From Epiperipatus broadwayi (lineage: Eukaryota; Onychophora; Udeonychophora; Euonychophora; Peripatidae), in NCBI GenBank assembly GCA_028023455.1, contig JAQFVV010000458.1:372001-436000 (forward strand): DNA of 64,000 bases, read 5' to 3'. The first letter of the stretch is position 1. Every line of letters starts with the position of its first letter. Below the pieces are notes generated by a model, which was not told the origin of the DNA, made no database searches, and was given only the letters and a program-made list of their open reading frames with translations. Shown here in pieces: positions 23,080 through 34,054 of this stretch. The translations under genes and the position numbers were made by a program.

Positions 23080-26000
23080 TGTACCGGTCAAAACATGTCT
23101 ATCCATCTAACATGAGCTGGAACACACAAAAAGGTACTTCAAACCCAGTCAAGCCCAAGATTTAGGTCAGGGACCAGCCTGGATTCGAACCCACCTTCTA
23201 AGCCCCAGATCAAACACCTAATGAACAACATAATAGTGATGGCACATGAGAATTAATTTTAATCCGGCCGACTAGGAGAGCGGAGAAGACAATGAGACAT
23301 TTATTTACTATGACTAATTAAAATATACCTAAGCATGGTTGTAATATGTGGAAGTGGAGGAAAGAGGAAGGAATTCGAACTACTCAAATAAGTTAGACAA
23401 AATATATTTTAATATAATGAAAAATTAGTTATATACATTTATAAATAAATTATGTTAGTGTGTGTGTGAATGAGCAAGCGATTACATAGTGTCATTCACG
23501 CTATTATTTCTCATATGCTCTTTATTAGCTAAATGATATATTATAAATAAAACACACATCTTTGGTGGGTTTAATATTAAGATGCCAATTTATTATTACA
23601 AAGGATTACATAAAATTGCCATTAACGCTTTGGGTTATGGTTCTGAAACGTGGTGACTAACATATGATAGGGGAGCATTCTGAGATTCATTACAGATATA
23701 AGATAAATCATTTTCACGCCATCGAGGTCATGAAAATAAATAGGATACATTTGAAAAACACATTTGAAAATGACATTTGATTAGATGATAAAATATCCAA
23801 TGAAAAATTATTTAACAATAGTAAAACGAACGCTTTATTTTTCCCCAAGGCACATAGATACTCTTAAATAGATATATAAATTACGATGGTGGGACTGAAT
23901 AAGATTGAAATAAACTTAAATAATAAAAGTAATTGGCGTATATATATATATATCTTAAACAAAGCTTAATTTGAATATTATAGCATTAAAACGGGGTCAT
24001 GAAGCAAGAGAAGTAATAATACGAAGCGGTGCTGACATAATAGCCTAAAAATAATTACGAGGAAAAAGGTCGTGCTTCTGGATGAAAAACGAAATCTCAC
24101 ACCCCCTTCTTGGGTGGTGCTTAGAGAAAAACGGATAGGCATGGCGTGGCCCAGACTTTTGCTGGTATAACCAATGCGAGAGGCCTTTTATATACGAAGT
24201 GAGTAGATGGGCATAGCATGTGCCAAACTTATGGGTCACAGCTAGATGCATTTTATATGAAGAAAGTGGTTCCAGATAGCTCAACTATCTATGGAACGAG
24301 ATATAAGAAATCTATGAGTTCGAACTTATCACAACTCCCAGATTAGAAGCACGTAAACACAAAGACCGGCTAAATGTCAGAAACACAATAATGAATGGAT
24401 GTCATTAAAAACATTGAATAAATTTACAGCTTCAAAATAAATGACCCTTATTTGAAATACTATAACACGCAATGCATTTATAATATATATATAGGGAGAA
24501 TATTTCACATACGTTAGGATTCTAATTAATAATAGAAACATTAAGATTTCCCCCTTCCCTGTCCTACCATTTAAAACAAATCAATAATAAAGCATATATT
24601 TTAAGAGTATGGAAACTAAAAGAAATAGCAGTTATACATAGAAAATAATTAATAAGTCACTCTTTCAGAATTGAATAAATAATATTTTATATGATATCAA
24701 AGTGTTAATTAGCCAAAGTTCTGGATTTTCACCGGGTTAAACAAATCAATTTTTATATTAAAAAAAATGAACCTACAATGTTGATTCATAAAACAATCTG
24801 GCGAACGTATTAATTTATAATGCATTACATATATTTTAAGGGGACATTAATAACCTTTGTATGAAGAAAAAAAAATGACAGAAAAGATTTTTATAAATTA
24901 AAAATCGCCAGTTTGCTTAGATTGGCAAATTAATAAATAAAATCAAAAAAACATATATATATATAATCAAGTCATAAATATCTATAAATAAATGACCACA
25001 CCGAAATTAAGGAAAAGTAAGTTAAAAAGCATATGAGAATAGGATTAAATATAAAGAAATCATTTGAGAGCAAAATTAGATTCACAGACATATATATATA
25101 TAAAAAAATAAAAAATACATGGGAAGAGATCTTGATAGATTATTCGAGATTATAATAATACCTATTGGAAATGTTTCACGGCTTGATAGAGGCAGTTACA
25201 GTCAGAATATTAGCAGGTTTTCTGGACACAGATAGGCTCCGCTAGATGTTGACAGCAGTGGATGGCCTTGATGAGCTGGTGAGACAAAGCTCCGGGAAGC
25301 ACGGTCGATCTTTTAGCCCGCCATTCTTTTAGGTACGATGCCTTGTATATAGATTAATCACTCTTCAGTAAAAAACTCAGTAATAACTTTCTTCAATCAA
25401 ATTTTCCACTATTTATATCTTCTGGTCTTATCTACAGGATTCAATCTATACTGACCACCAATTGTAATTGCTCTAAACGCTTCTCTGTGGTATGTGCCAG
25501 CTTTGGAGGGAAATTAGAATCCTACATGCCCAAGGGTTGATTTGCTAATTAAAAAAACAACAACAAGCATATTAAGTTTATCAGTCATTGTACTAACAAA
25601 ATCTGTTTAATTAAGGTTTAGATTAACAAAAATGTAGATTTTATTCAGAAAAATTTTAGGAATTTGGTACAATGACTTTTAAATATATTTTCCATAAACT
25701 TAAATAGAAATTTACAAAATATAATTGAAATATTACATTGTTTAAATAATTGATTCTCAAGTGTACATTGATTAAAAGATAAATATAAAATGTTACCCAC
25801 TAATTAATTGAAGAAAATGAACTTTAATAAAGAATTTGAAATATTTGTAACATTTTATAGATATCTAGGATTCAATTTAATTTAAGAAAATAAACGCAAT
25901 ATACATTTTTACAAATATAAATAAATAAACTATTATAAAAGGTTAGTTAATCATAAAATAAAAATTAATCAAAAGGTTATAACAATTATAAATATACTAC

Positions 26001-26111
26001 CACCTCATATGAGATGGGTTTCAGTTAATAATGATTGGGTTCAAACCCAGACTAGTGCTGATGACATTGGCACTAGGTGAAGCAGAAATATGTATTATAT
26101 TTCCAGCTTCA
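23080..26111 (-). repeat. E4 left LTR (3' LTR in element orientation)
   Basis: Matches 34055-37098 with only occasional substitutions and small indels in A or TA runs. Both copies carry the same 79-codon ORF (24045-24284 and 35016-35255), which lies across the promoter region and has no recognisable domain, so I do not annotate it as a gene. A Pol III B-box-like GGTTCGAATCC is on the minus strand at 23181-23191. Confidence 0.92.
24184..24194 (-). promoter_or_regulatory. TATA box, E4 left LTR
   Basis: The minus strand reads TATATAAAAGG in the context CGTATATAAAAGGCC. The E5 LTR has CGTATAAAAGG, a similar promoter core on its own sense strand. Confidence 0.6.
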
Positions 26112-26237
26112 TATTCCTGGACTTGGGGAAAAAAAACAAGAAAAAAAAAGATTTTACTTGGGTGTCCAGTGACATAAACAATATGTATTTCCATTATATG
26201 GGGTCATAAACAAAGGATTTCACATTTTGAAAATACT

Positions 26238-27590
26238 TTAGACTTCCCCTGGATCTGGAGGTATTTCAAGATATGGTTTGAAATGACAAGCATTAAAAGT
26301 CTCTTTTTGTTCATTAAAAATTTCTTGGCGTATTTCATCATCAGTTAGGATGAAGGCACTATTTTTATGTTTCCAATGTTTATTTTTGTGTTTTTTCTCT
26401 TCTTCCTTGCTCTGCTGTTTATCCTGTTCTTTATCTCGATCTTTCGTCATATTGAGTGCTATTTTCCTGATTATTTTTGAAAGCAGTTTCTCTCTTTCTT
26501 TAATCACTTCCAAATCACTATTTAATTTTTGTATATTATCTTTTGCAACATCATTTTTCAATGTTTCTAATGGAATTTCATTTTTATTTGAATTTCCTAT
26601 TACCTTATCATTTATTTTGGGAATTGCTGCAATAGGTTTATCTTCTAACACACTTATTTTGTATTTCTTTTCATTGACTTCAGTATCTATAGACCTCTCA
26701 AAGTTCTCAACTATTTTTTGTTGTTCAAAAAGTTCTGGCATCATTTCTACATCAGATTTCACCGTTTCCATGTCTTCTGTATAGATTTTTGTGTCTATTG
26801 TAGTTCCTGAATAGATTTTTAATTTTTCTGGTAACTCCATATGGATATTACAATTATCACTATTTACAGCATCAATTTTAGATTTTATTAAATCAGCTTG
26901 CAATTCATAAGCAGTCTTTGCATCCATTTTAAATTCTGTTACTGTATTTGATATTATTGCAGTCTCAGCTTCTGGATCTTTTGCTTCTTCCTTTGCAATT
27001 TTAGAGATATAGTCCACAATTAGAAGTTTTCCTGAAGGTGGACTAACAACTTCAATAACATCCTTTGTAATTTCAATTTCTTCCTTTTTAACACTTTCAA
27101 ATTTTGCTTCATCAGTAATTGAATATTCAACTGGTGATTCCATTAAAATATCTTTGGTTGGAAATTCCAAAGTTTCTTCAACTTGCTTTAATTCAACAAT
27201 ATCCTCTGACTTCTGTTTTGTTTTAACATGTTCCTCCACTAAATTATGTTTTTCAATCATTTCTGACATCTCAATTCTTTTTGTAGTACTTCCCAATGTC
27301 TCTTCCATTGTTTGTAGAACATGGGCATTGTCCTCTCTGTATTCTTTTAAACCTTTGTCGATTGCCATCATCACTGCTGTTCTAAATTCTTGTGCATCCC
27401 TTTGGATTTGAACCATCATACTATGGAGTAAGGCAATCACATTTTTATCTTCTGAAACTTGTTCCTTCATGTTTTCTTGAATAACTAGAATGCTGGCATC
27501 AACATCTTCACTTTCCTTTTTTTCTATGCTGTTATCCATGTGGATTTTGAAAAGTTTGACAATAGTAATAATGCTGATCTTAGAATTCAA
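26238..27590 (-). CDS. E4 450-aa coiled-coil protein, gag-like position, intact
   Basis: This is the longest uninterrupted ORF in the window. It starts at 27590; a second in-frame Met at codon 18 (MDNSIEKK) is an equally good start. Composition is very rich in Glu, Lys, Ile and Asp with extended heptad-like patterning, predicting a mostly helical, coiled-coil protein with no signal peptide or membrane segment. A lysine-rich patch lies near residues 383-410 (KDREKQ-type to KHKNKHWKHKN), suited to nucleic acid binding. It ends YLEIPPDPGEV; the PPDPG tail recurs at the end of the E6 gag-like frame. I cannot see the HLxSLExYF...WW capsid motif of E1 and E6, so it may be a capsid-less gag derivative or a different structural protein. 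It is the only gene in E4. Confidence 0.65.
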   Translation of the reverse strand: MNSKISIITIVKLFKIHMDNSIEKKESEDVDASILVIQENMKEQVSEDKNVIALLHSMMVQIQRDAQEFRTAVMMAIDKGLKEYREDNAHVLQTMEETLGSTTKRIEMSEMIEKHNLVEEHVKTKQKSEDIVELKQVEETLEFPTKDILMESPVEYSITDEAKFESVKKEEIEITKDVIEVVSPPSGKLLIVDYISKIAKEEAKDPEAETAIISNTVTEFKMDAKTAYELQADLIKSKIDAVNSDNCNIHMELPEKLKIYSGTTIDTKIYTEDMETVKSDVEMMPELFEQQKIVENFERSIDTEVNEKKYKISVLEDKPIAAIPKINDKVIGNSNKNEIPLETLKNDVAKDNIQKLNSDLEVIKEREKLLSKIIRKIALNMTKDRDKEQDKQQSKEEEKKHKNKHWKHKNSAFILTDDEIRQEIFNEQKETFNACHFKPYLEIPPDPGEV

Positions 27591-27760
27591 CTAATTTTCT
27601 GGAACTATGGCTCACTGAAATTTTAATATAATCTTGAAAAATAGAATGTAAATAATCACTAATTCGAACGCTTGCTTCCCTTACTCTGTCCACTCTTCTC
27701 ATCATGCTTTACTGACTGTGTCCTTTCTGACCTGCCATACTTCACTTACAGATATCTCTA

Positions 27761-27778
27761 ACATATATATATATATAT
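27761..27778. repeat. TA tract at the left edge of E5
   Basis: ATATAT... directly precedes the TGTAACG start of E5 and is mirrored by the TA run at 32957-32973. Confidence 0.9.
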
Positions 27779-30004
27779 TGTAACGAGCACATACGTTCGT
27801 TACATTGTTGTTGTTTTTTTTATTTATTAAACATGAAAGTAAATTAAAAAGTTCGCATTTAAAAATTTTCTTTAAGAATTAAAAATTGAAATTAAATATC
27901 ATCATATATTAAATCGCACAGATAATGAAAAATTATTAAAATAAAAATTTATTAAAGAAAAAGTATTTTAAAACTAAATTTTAAAAAGATTTGGAGATAA
28001 AATTATATCTTTAAATTTATCTTTAAATATATTTTTGATTTGGAAAACAGGTTAATTAATCAGAAATGAAAATGATTGTTAATTAGTTAAATGTAAACCA
28101 GCCTTGGGCATTTAAAATGTAAAAACATCAGTCAGATAGGAAAACAATAGAAACTTTCAGCAAATGAAATAAATCCATTGGGAAATCGGACCTCAACAAA
28201 AAGGATCATCTCATCGATGACGTAATGTTAAGTCAATCCTTCGAATACGTATAAAAGGAAAATTTGGAAATTATTAATGAGTGAGTGAGTTATTGATTTA
28301 TTATGATGTGAGAGATATGTGTTAGTGCGGAAGTGAAGGAGAAGGGATTGAAAAAAGATGCACGATTCAATCCCTTCAGCTTTGCTAAGAAAGAAAAAGA
28401 AATGAACTATCGTTTTTCTACATTGAGGACCAGTTAAAGCAAAAAACCTCCGGATGGATAAATAAATCGGCCAGCAGAATACCAATTTTAGGACGGCGTG
28501 GGAATTCACGTTCATGGCAAACAACGGATAAAGTTGGACGTTTTAAAAATCGTAAGAACTTTATATTCACTTGAAACAATAAGAATTTTAAATTTTAAAA
28601 CTTTTTAGTAAATAATGCAATAGAATCTTATCTGACCAAACTAAATTCTTCATTAATAATGTTATTTGATGTATTTGTTATTTATTTATTTAAAATCATT
28701 TCCATTTATTTAACTTTGTTCTTTAAGTTTATTTATGATTTCTGTTTTCCGATAAATTAAAATATATCAATGTTAAACTTAAGTCGGGCGTGAATGGCTG
28801 TATAGATTTGTAAAGTTATATTAGGGAAGGGTAATCTTAGGTTATTTGTGTCGTTGTTAGATTGGGTCAATGGATTGGATATATTGGTGTGATTAGTAGA
28901 TGTAATATTGATTCGCTACGGGCAGAATCGCTTCATATGCCGCACACTTCTGTTTGCCTATGGAAGGAATTATAAGACGGAGAACGCAGTTCCTTTCTAT
29001 GGAGTTTTTTTTATTGTTCTTCTCGTTAGATAGATGTAATATTCCTATCTGATTGAGAGTCAATGTCTTTTCTTAATCTTTTTGTGCTGCCGTATTTTAT
29101 TACATTGAATACATCGATATATCAGATGAATTGATGCCGGTTTGACTACGAATTTTAACCTAAGGTTAAATAGGGATAGGATGTTTATTTTCAAAAGCAA
29201 ATCTATGTGGTCTATTCATACTTGACCCTAAATAAAAATGCATTAAATTTAAGTTGTTTATAGACGCTTACATGGATTGGTTATTGGTTAAGTATGTTTT
29301 GGGTTTTCATATTTGATCAAAATATATAGACATTCGATAAATAATGATACCTTACGGTGAGTATCTAAAATGTATTTATTCGGATGTCTTTTAAGTTATT
29401 GGTGACAATGCAAGTATATTATGGTGAATACTATTGGGTTACATATAAATTTCCCTCCGCAATTGTCAGTAGTCAATAATTTTGTATTTTGATCGTTTAT
29501 GTTTCTTTTGAAATGTTTTTAACCGTGTAATCTATGTAACCGATCTATAGCAACATCTTAAAACAAGCTTTTATAATCCCATCTGTGCGAACTTAATTAA
29601 AATGTAAAATTAGAATATAATAGTAATTAAATGTAAATTAAAGTCAAAAATCAAAGTTAAAAATAATGTTAAATGTTAAAATGTAAAACTAATACTAAAA
29701 TAATTTTAAATCTTATATATATGTGCATAAATAAATAATTGTATGCTAATTACTGGCAGTGGCTTATTTTATTTATTTTTTAATGTTGAAATCTAATTAG
29801 ATAAGATATGATATTATTAAATCTCTGCTACTCCCTGAGCTAGTGACATGGGCTAACGACCGGAACCAAAATATTTAAAAAAAAAAAAATTTTTTTTTTT
29901 TTGACTTACGTATCTGCCTACTTTATAAATTTTTCTAGGTTCAAATGCCCAGATGGCGCCCTGTAGTGCAGATTACGTGAAGTTTTATTCTCCAGATCGT
30001 TACA
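27779..30004 (+). repeat. E5 5' LTR
   Basis: Pairs with 30730-32956. The first 26 bases form an imperfect palindrome (TGTAACGA ... TCGTTACA), and the last bases GATCGTTACA repeat the same half-site. A 98-codon minus-strand ORF is present in both LTRs (28228-28524 and 31179-31475); it overlaps the TATA box and matches nothing I recognise. Confidence 0.92.
28250..28257 (+). promoter_or_regulatory. TATA box, E5 5' LTR
   Basis: TATAAAAG in the context CGTATAAAAGGAAA, repeated at 31201-31208. It is on the same strand as the PBS-defined orientation. Confidence 0.6.
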
Positions 30005-30729
30005 ATGGCTTTCCCAACTCGGGCCGATCTTTAATAAACCACGTATACCCTGAACAAATTCTTCTCAAAATGAAACATTTTATCTGTTTACATAAAGTCG
30101 TATACTTTAAATCCTATAAAAGCTCTGCCAGTAAAAGAAATAGCACATATATTAAACACGAGAAAGTATAAATAATTTTAAACTGTATTTCGTTAAAAAA
30201 AAGTCAAAAGGTTGCAATAAATATGTTTTTTTTGTTGATATATATTATGCTCTATCATGTATAGGCGCGCACAGCCACATAAGTTTATGATCGAAATGTG
30301 GTACCTTACGATGAGTACCGTTGGGAATTTACTTCAGTGTAATCCTATTTAAGCATTTTAATCAGTCATAAATAAGTTGGTGATATGTATAATTGTGTTG
30401 CAAATATACACGTATAAATCCATTATCTTTCAAAACGTATTTAGTTCAATGCAACCTTCTTAAATAAATAATTTAAATAACTTGCTTGTCATGCCGTATG
30501 TAAAAATAAAATGTATAAAATAAAATAGAACACTTGTGGGGAGGGGTGTAAACGTAAACGGTCCTTAGGTAAGCGATGGTAAACATTTTTCTTTTTGTAT
30601 ATAGTCCTTTTGTAAAATTATTAACCGGATGTTTTGTAAATGTCTTCGTCAATCGTGTACCGTAATTACTAACCCTAAGTAAAATTTTTTTTTTTTTTGA
30701 TCATTTTTTTTTAAGTAACTTTACTGATA
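30005..30729 (+). other. E5 interior, non-coding
   Basis: After the PBS, the leader reads GTATACCCTGAACAAATTC, which resembles TATACCCTGAGCAAAATAT at the same place in E6, so E5 and E6 share leader ancestry. No ORF, knuckle or pol motif was found. No clear polypurine tract precedes the 3' LTR (TAACTTTACTGATA), which is an anomaly for a mobile copy. Confidence 0.7.
30006..30025 (+). other. E5 primer binding site candidate (tRNA-Lys-like)
   Basis: TGGCTTTCCCAACTCGGGCC starts two bases after the LTR. The tRNA-Lys1,2 PBS is TGGCGCCCAACGTGGGGC; the TGGC and CCCAAC blocks match and the rest aligns loosely. The position is exact, but tRNA identity is tentative. Confidence 0.45.
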
Positions 30730-32956
30730 TGTAATGAGCACAGACGTTCGTTACATTGTTGTTGTTTTTTTTATTTATTAAACATGAAAGTAATTTAAAA
30801 AGTTCGCATTTAAAAATTTTCTTTAAGAATTAAAAATTGAAATTAAATATCATCATATATTAAATCACACAGATAATGAAAAATTATTAAAATAAAAATT
30901 TATTAAAGAAAAAGTATTTTAAAACTAAATTTTAAAAAGATTTGGAGATAAAATTATATCTTTAAATTTATCTTTAAATATATTTTTGATTTGGAAAACA
31001 GGTTAATTAATCAGAAATGGAAATGATTGTTAATTAGTTAAATGTAAACCAGCCTTGGGCATTTAAAATGTAAAAACATCAGTCAGATAGGAAAACAATA
31101 GAAACTTTCAGCAAATGAAATAAATCCATTGGGAAATCGGACCTCAATGAAAAGGATCATCTCATCGATGACGTAATGTTAAGTCAATCCTTCGAATACG
31201 TATAAAAGGAAAATTTGGAAATTATTAATTAGTGAGTGAGTTATTGATTTATTACGATGTGAGAGATATGTGTTAGTGCGGAAGTGAAGGAGAAGGGATT
31301 GAAAAAAGACGCACGATTCAATCCCTTCAGCTTTGCTAAGAAAGAAAAAGAAATGAACTATCGTTTTTCTACATTGAGGACCAGTTAAAGCAAAAAACCT
31401 CCGGATGGATAAATAAATCGGCCAGCAGAATACCAATTTTAGGACGGCGTGGGAATTTACGTTCATGGCAAACAATGGATAAAGTTGGACGTTTTAAAAA
31501 TCGTAAGAACTTTATATTCATTTGAAACAATAAGAATTCTAAATTTTAAAACTTTTTAGTAAATAATGCAATAGAATCTTATCTGACCAAACTAAATTCT
31601 TCATTAATAATGTTATTTGATGTATTTGTTATTTATTTATTTAAAATCATTTCCATTTATTTAACTTTGTTCTTTAAGTTTATTTATGATTTCTGTTTTC
31701 CGATAAATTAAAATATATCAATGTTAAACTTAAGTCGGGCGTGAATGGCTGTATAGATTTGTAAAGTTATATTAGGGAAGGGTAATCTTAGGTTATTTGT
31801 GTCGTTGTTAGATTGGGTCAATGGATTGGATATATTGGTGTGATTAGTAGATGTAATATTGATTCGCTACAGGCAGAATCGCTTCATACGCCGCACACTT
31901 CCATTTGCCTATGGAAGGAATTATAAGACGGAGAACGCAGTTCCTTTCTATGGAGTTTTTTTTTTATTGTTCTTCTCGTTAGATAGGTGTAATATTCCTA
32001 TCTGATTGAGAGTCAATGTCTTTTCTTAATCTTTTTGTGCTGCCGTATTTTATTACATTGAATACATCGATATATCAGATGAATTGATGCCGGTTTGACT
32101 ACGAATTTTAACCTAAGGTTAAATAGGGATAGAATGTTTATTTTCAAAAGCAAATCTATGTGGTCTATTCATACTTGACCCTAAATAAAAATGCATTAAA
32201 TTTAAGTTGTTTATAGACGCTTACATGGATTGGTTATTGGTTAAGTATGTTTTGGGTTTTCATATTTGATCAAAATATATAGACATTCGATAAATAATGA
32301 TACCTTACGGTGAGTATCTAAAATGTATTTATTCGGATGTCTTTTAAGTTATTGGTGACAATGCAAGTATCTTATGGTGAATACTATTGGGTTACGTATA
32401 AATTTCCCTCCGCAATTGTCAGTAGTCAATAATTTTGTATTTTGATCGTTTATGTTTATTTTGAAATGTTTTTAACCGTGTAATCTATGTAACCGATCTA
32501 TAGCAACATCTTAAAACAAGCTTTTATAATCCCATCTGTGCGAACTTAATTAAAATGTAAAATTAGAATATAATAGTAATTAAATGTAAATTAAAGTCAA
32601 AAATCAAAGTTAAAAATAATGTTAAATGTTAAAATGTAAAACTAATACTAAAATAATTTTAAATCTTATATATATATGCATAAATAAATAATTGTATGCT
32701 AATTACTGGCAGTGGCTTATTTTATTTATTTTTTAATGTTGAAATCTAATTAGATAAGATATGATATTATTAAATCTCTGCTACTCCCTGAGCTAGTGAC
32801 ATGGGCTAACGACCGGAACCAAAATATTTAAAAAAAAATAAATTTTTTTTTTTTGACTTACGTATCTGCCTACTTTATAAATTTTTCTAGGTTCAAATGC
32901 CCAGATGGCGCCCTGTAGTGCAGATTACGTGAAGTTTTATTCTCCGGATCGTTACA
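30730..32956 (+). repeat. E5 3' LTR
   Basis: Starts TGTAATGAG and ends GGATCGTTACA against a TA tract. It is nearly identical to the 5' LTR. Confidence 0.92.
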
Positions 32957-33059
32957 ATATATATATATATATAAACAGGCATATATATGTATAAAAAAAT
33001 ATATGTATTTTTATCAATTGTTAACACAGTGTGCCCATATAAATAAACATTAAATACAT

Positions 33060-33880
33060 CTTATTACCACCTTTTACACATAAGGCTTATGGATGTAGTA
33101 GATGGGCTTTAAACATTTTTTTAAACACATGAAAACAGAAACAAATTCATGTGTACATGTAAAACCAAATACAAAAAAAAATCTACATATGGTTGGAATA
33201 CATGGGTTTCAAAAAAAAAAAAACTTACAAAATATATATATATATATATATGGTTGAAAAACCAGGTACTACAGTTATAGTTACAGTATTTGGATTTAAA
33301 ACGAAACTTTTTGCACATTTTATGGTTGTAAAACATAGTCTGGTTATTACATGTTTAAAATTGATACATCATAGTATTAAGCAAAAAAAAAAAATTTTGC
33401 TCTCAATAATTTTTTTTTTTATCTGAGTTCGAACTCTCCACTTCCAATATTTTTGCATTTGACTCACTACTGGTTAGCAAAATTTATTTTTATAAGGGTG
33501 CCAACTAACACCGAGTGATAAATGATTTATGAATTATTTATACATTTTTGTATATATGTCTCAAGAACAAAATCTTTATATATGACATTGATGAAAAAAA
33601 ATACATTTGTACTATGGTTGTAGTACATGGGCTTTAACATTTTTTTCTCAAACACATGAAAACACAAACAAATTCATGTGTGCATATAAAACCAGATACA
33701 AAAAAAAAAATCTACATATGATTGGAATACATGGGTTTCAAAAAAAAAAAAACTTACAATATATATGTACTTTTATCGATTGTTTAAACAGTGTGCCCAT
33801 ATGAATAAACATTAAATACATCTTGTGACAACCTTTTACACATAAGGCTTATAGATGTAGTACATGGGCTTTAACTTTAA
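33060..33880. repeat. Leader repeats of E4, about 230-530 bp apart
   Basis: Phrases such as atgggctttaa, gaatacatgggtttc plus a long A run, and cacataaggctta recur at about 33075/33838, 33105/33625/33860 and 33198/33722. They lie between the E4 5' LTR and the E5 insertion, that is, in the untranslated leader. Confidence 0.75.
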
Positions 33881-34010
33881 ACAGTGAATTTTACACTGTG
33901 AACACATTATTTTAAACATATTAAACATGGAAAAATTATATAACAACTTTTTAAAGAATATATATATAAACAGAATTCAGTACTCAGGGTATGTGGGTGT
34001 TTATATTGAA

Positions 34011-34028
34011 GCCTCACTTGGGCAGCCA
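34011..34028 (-). other. E4 primer binding site candidate, tRNA-Lys-like
   Basis: The minus strand reads TGGCTGCCCAAGTGAGGC, 26 bases inside the 5' LTR. Compared with the tRNA-Lys1,2 PBS TGGCGCCCAACGTGGGGC it needs one inserted T, one missing C and one substitution. The 26-base gap is longer than usual, so this is tentative. Confidence 0.45.
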
Positions 34029-34054
34029 AGCCCGAGAAAAAAAAACCCCTACTC

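Larger units (their letters stand above)
27779..32956 (+). mobile_element. E5: nearly interior-less LTR element nested in E4
   Basis: Two LTRs of 2.23 kb (TGTAACGAGC...GATCGTTACA) flank only 725 bp. The element lies wholly inside E4, in the leader between the E4 5' LTR and its ORF, and again in a TA tract. Plus orientation is set by the PBS and the TATA box. No protein-coding potential was found. Nesting shows it inserted after E4, and its LTRs are nearly identical. It resembles LARD/TRIM-type derivatives in lacking genes, but with unusually long LTRs relative to the interior. Confidence 0.88.

Noticed and set aside
24045-24284. 79-codon ORF repeated at 35016-35255
   Set aside because: Another LTR by-product (E4). 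Conservation between the two reflects LTR identity, not selection.
26350-26784. 144-codon plus ORF
   Set aside because: Antisense shadow of the 450-codon E4 ORF, with the same low-complexity hydrophobic character.
28228-28524. 98-codon minus ORF present twice (also 31179-31475)
   Set aside because: It is duplicated only because it lies in both E5 LTRs, it runs antisense to the element across the TATA box, and it has no recognisable domain.
30664-30700. Telomere-like CTAACCCTAA followed by long T run
   Set aside because: A single CTAACCCTAA without tandem repetition; within the E5 interior and not a telomeric array.
30005-30729. E5 interior as a structural RNA gene
   Set aside because: No compensating stems or Pol III signals could be identified by eye; it reads as a residual retrotransposon leader.
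33193-33426. ORFs in the E4 leader (33193-33426, 33607-33804)
   Set aside because: They run through A-rich homopolymers and leader repeats; frames are not shared between the repeat copies.
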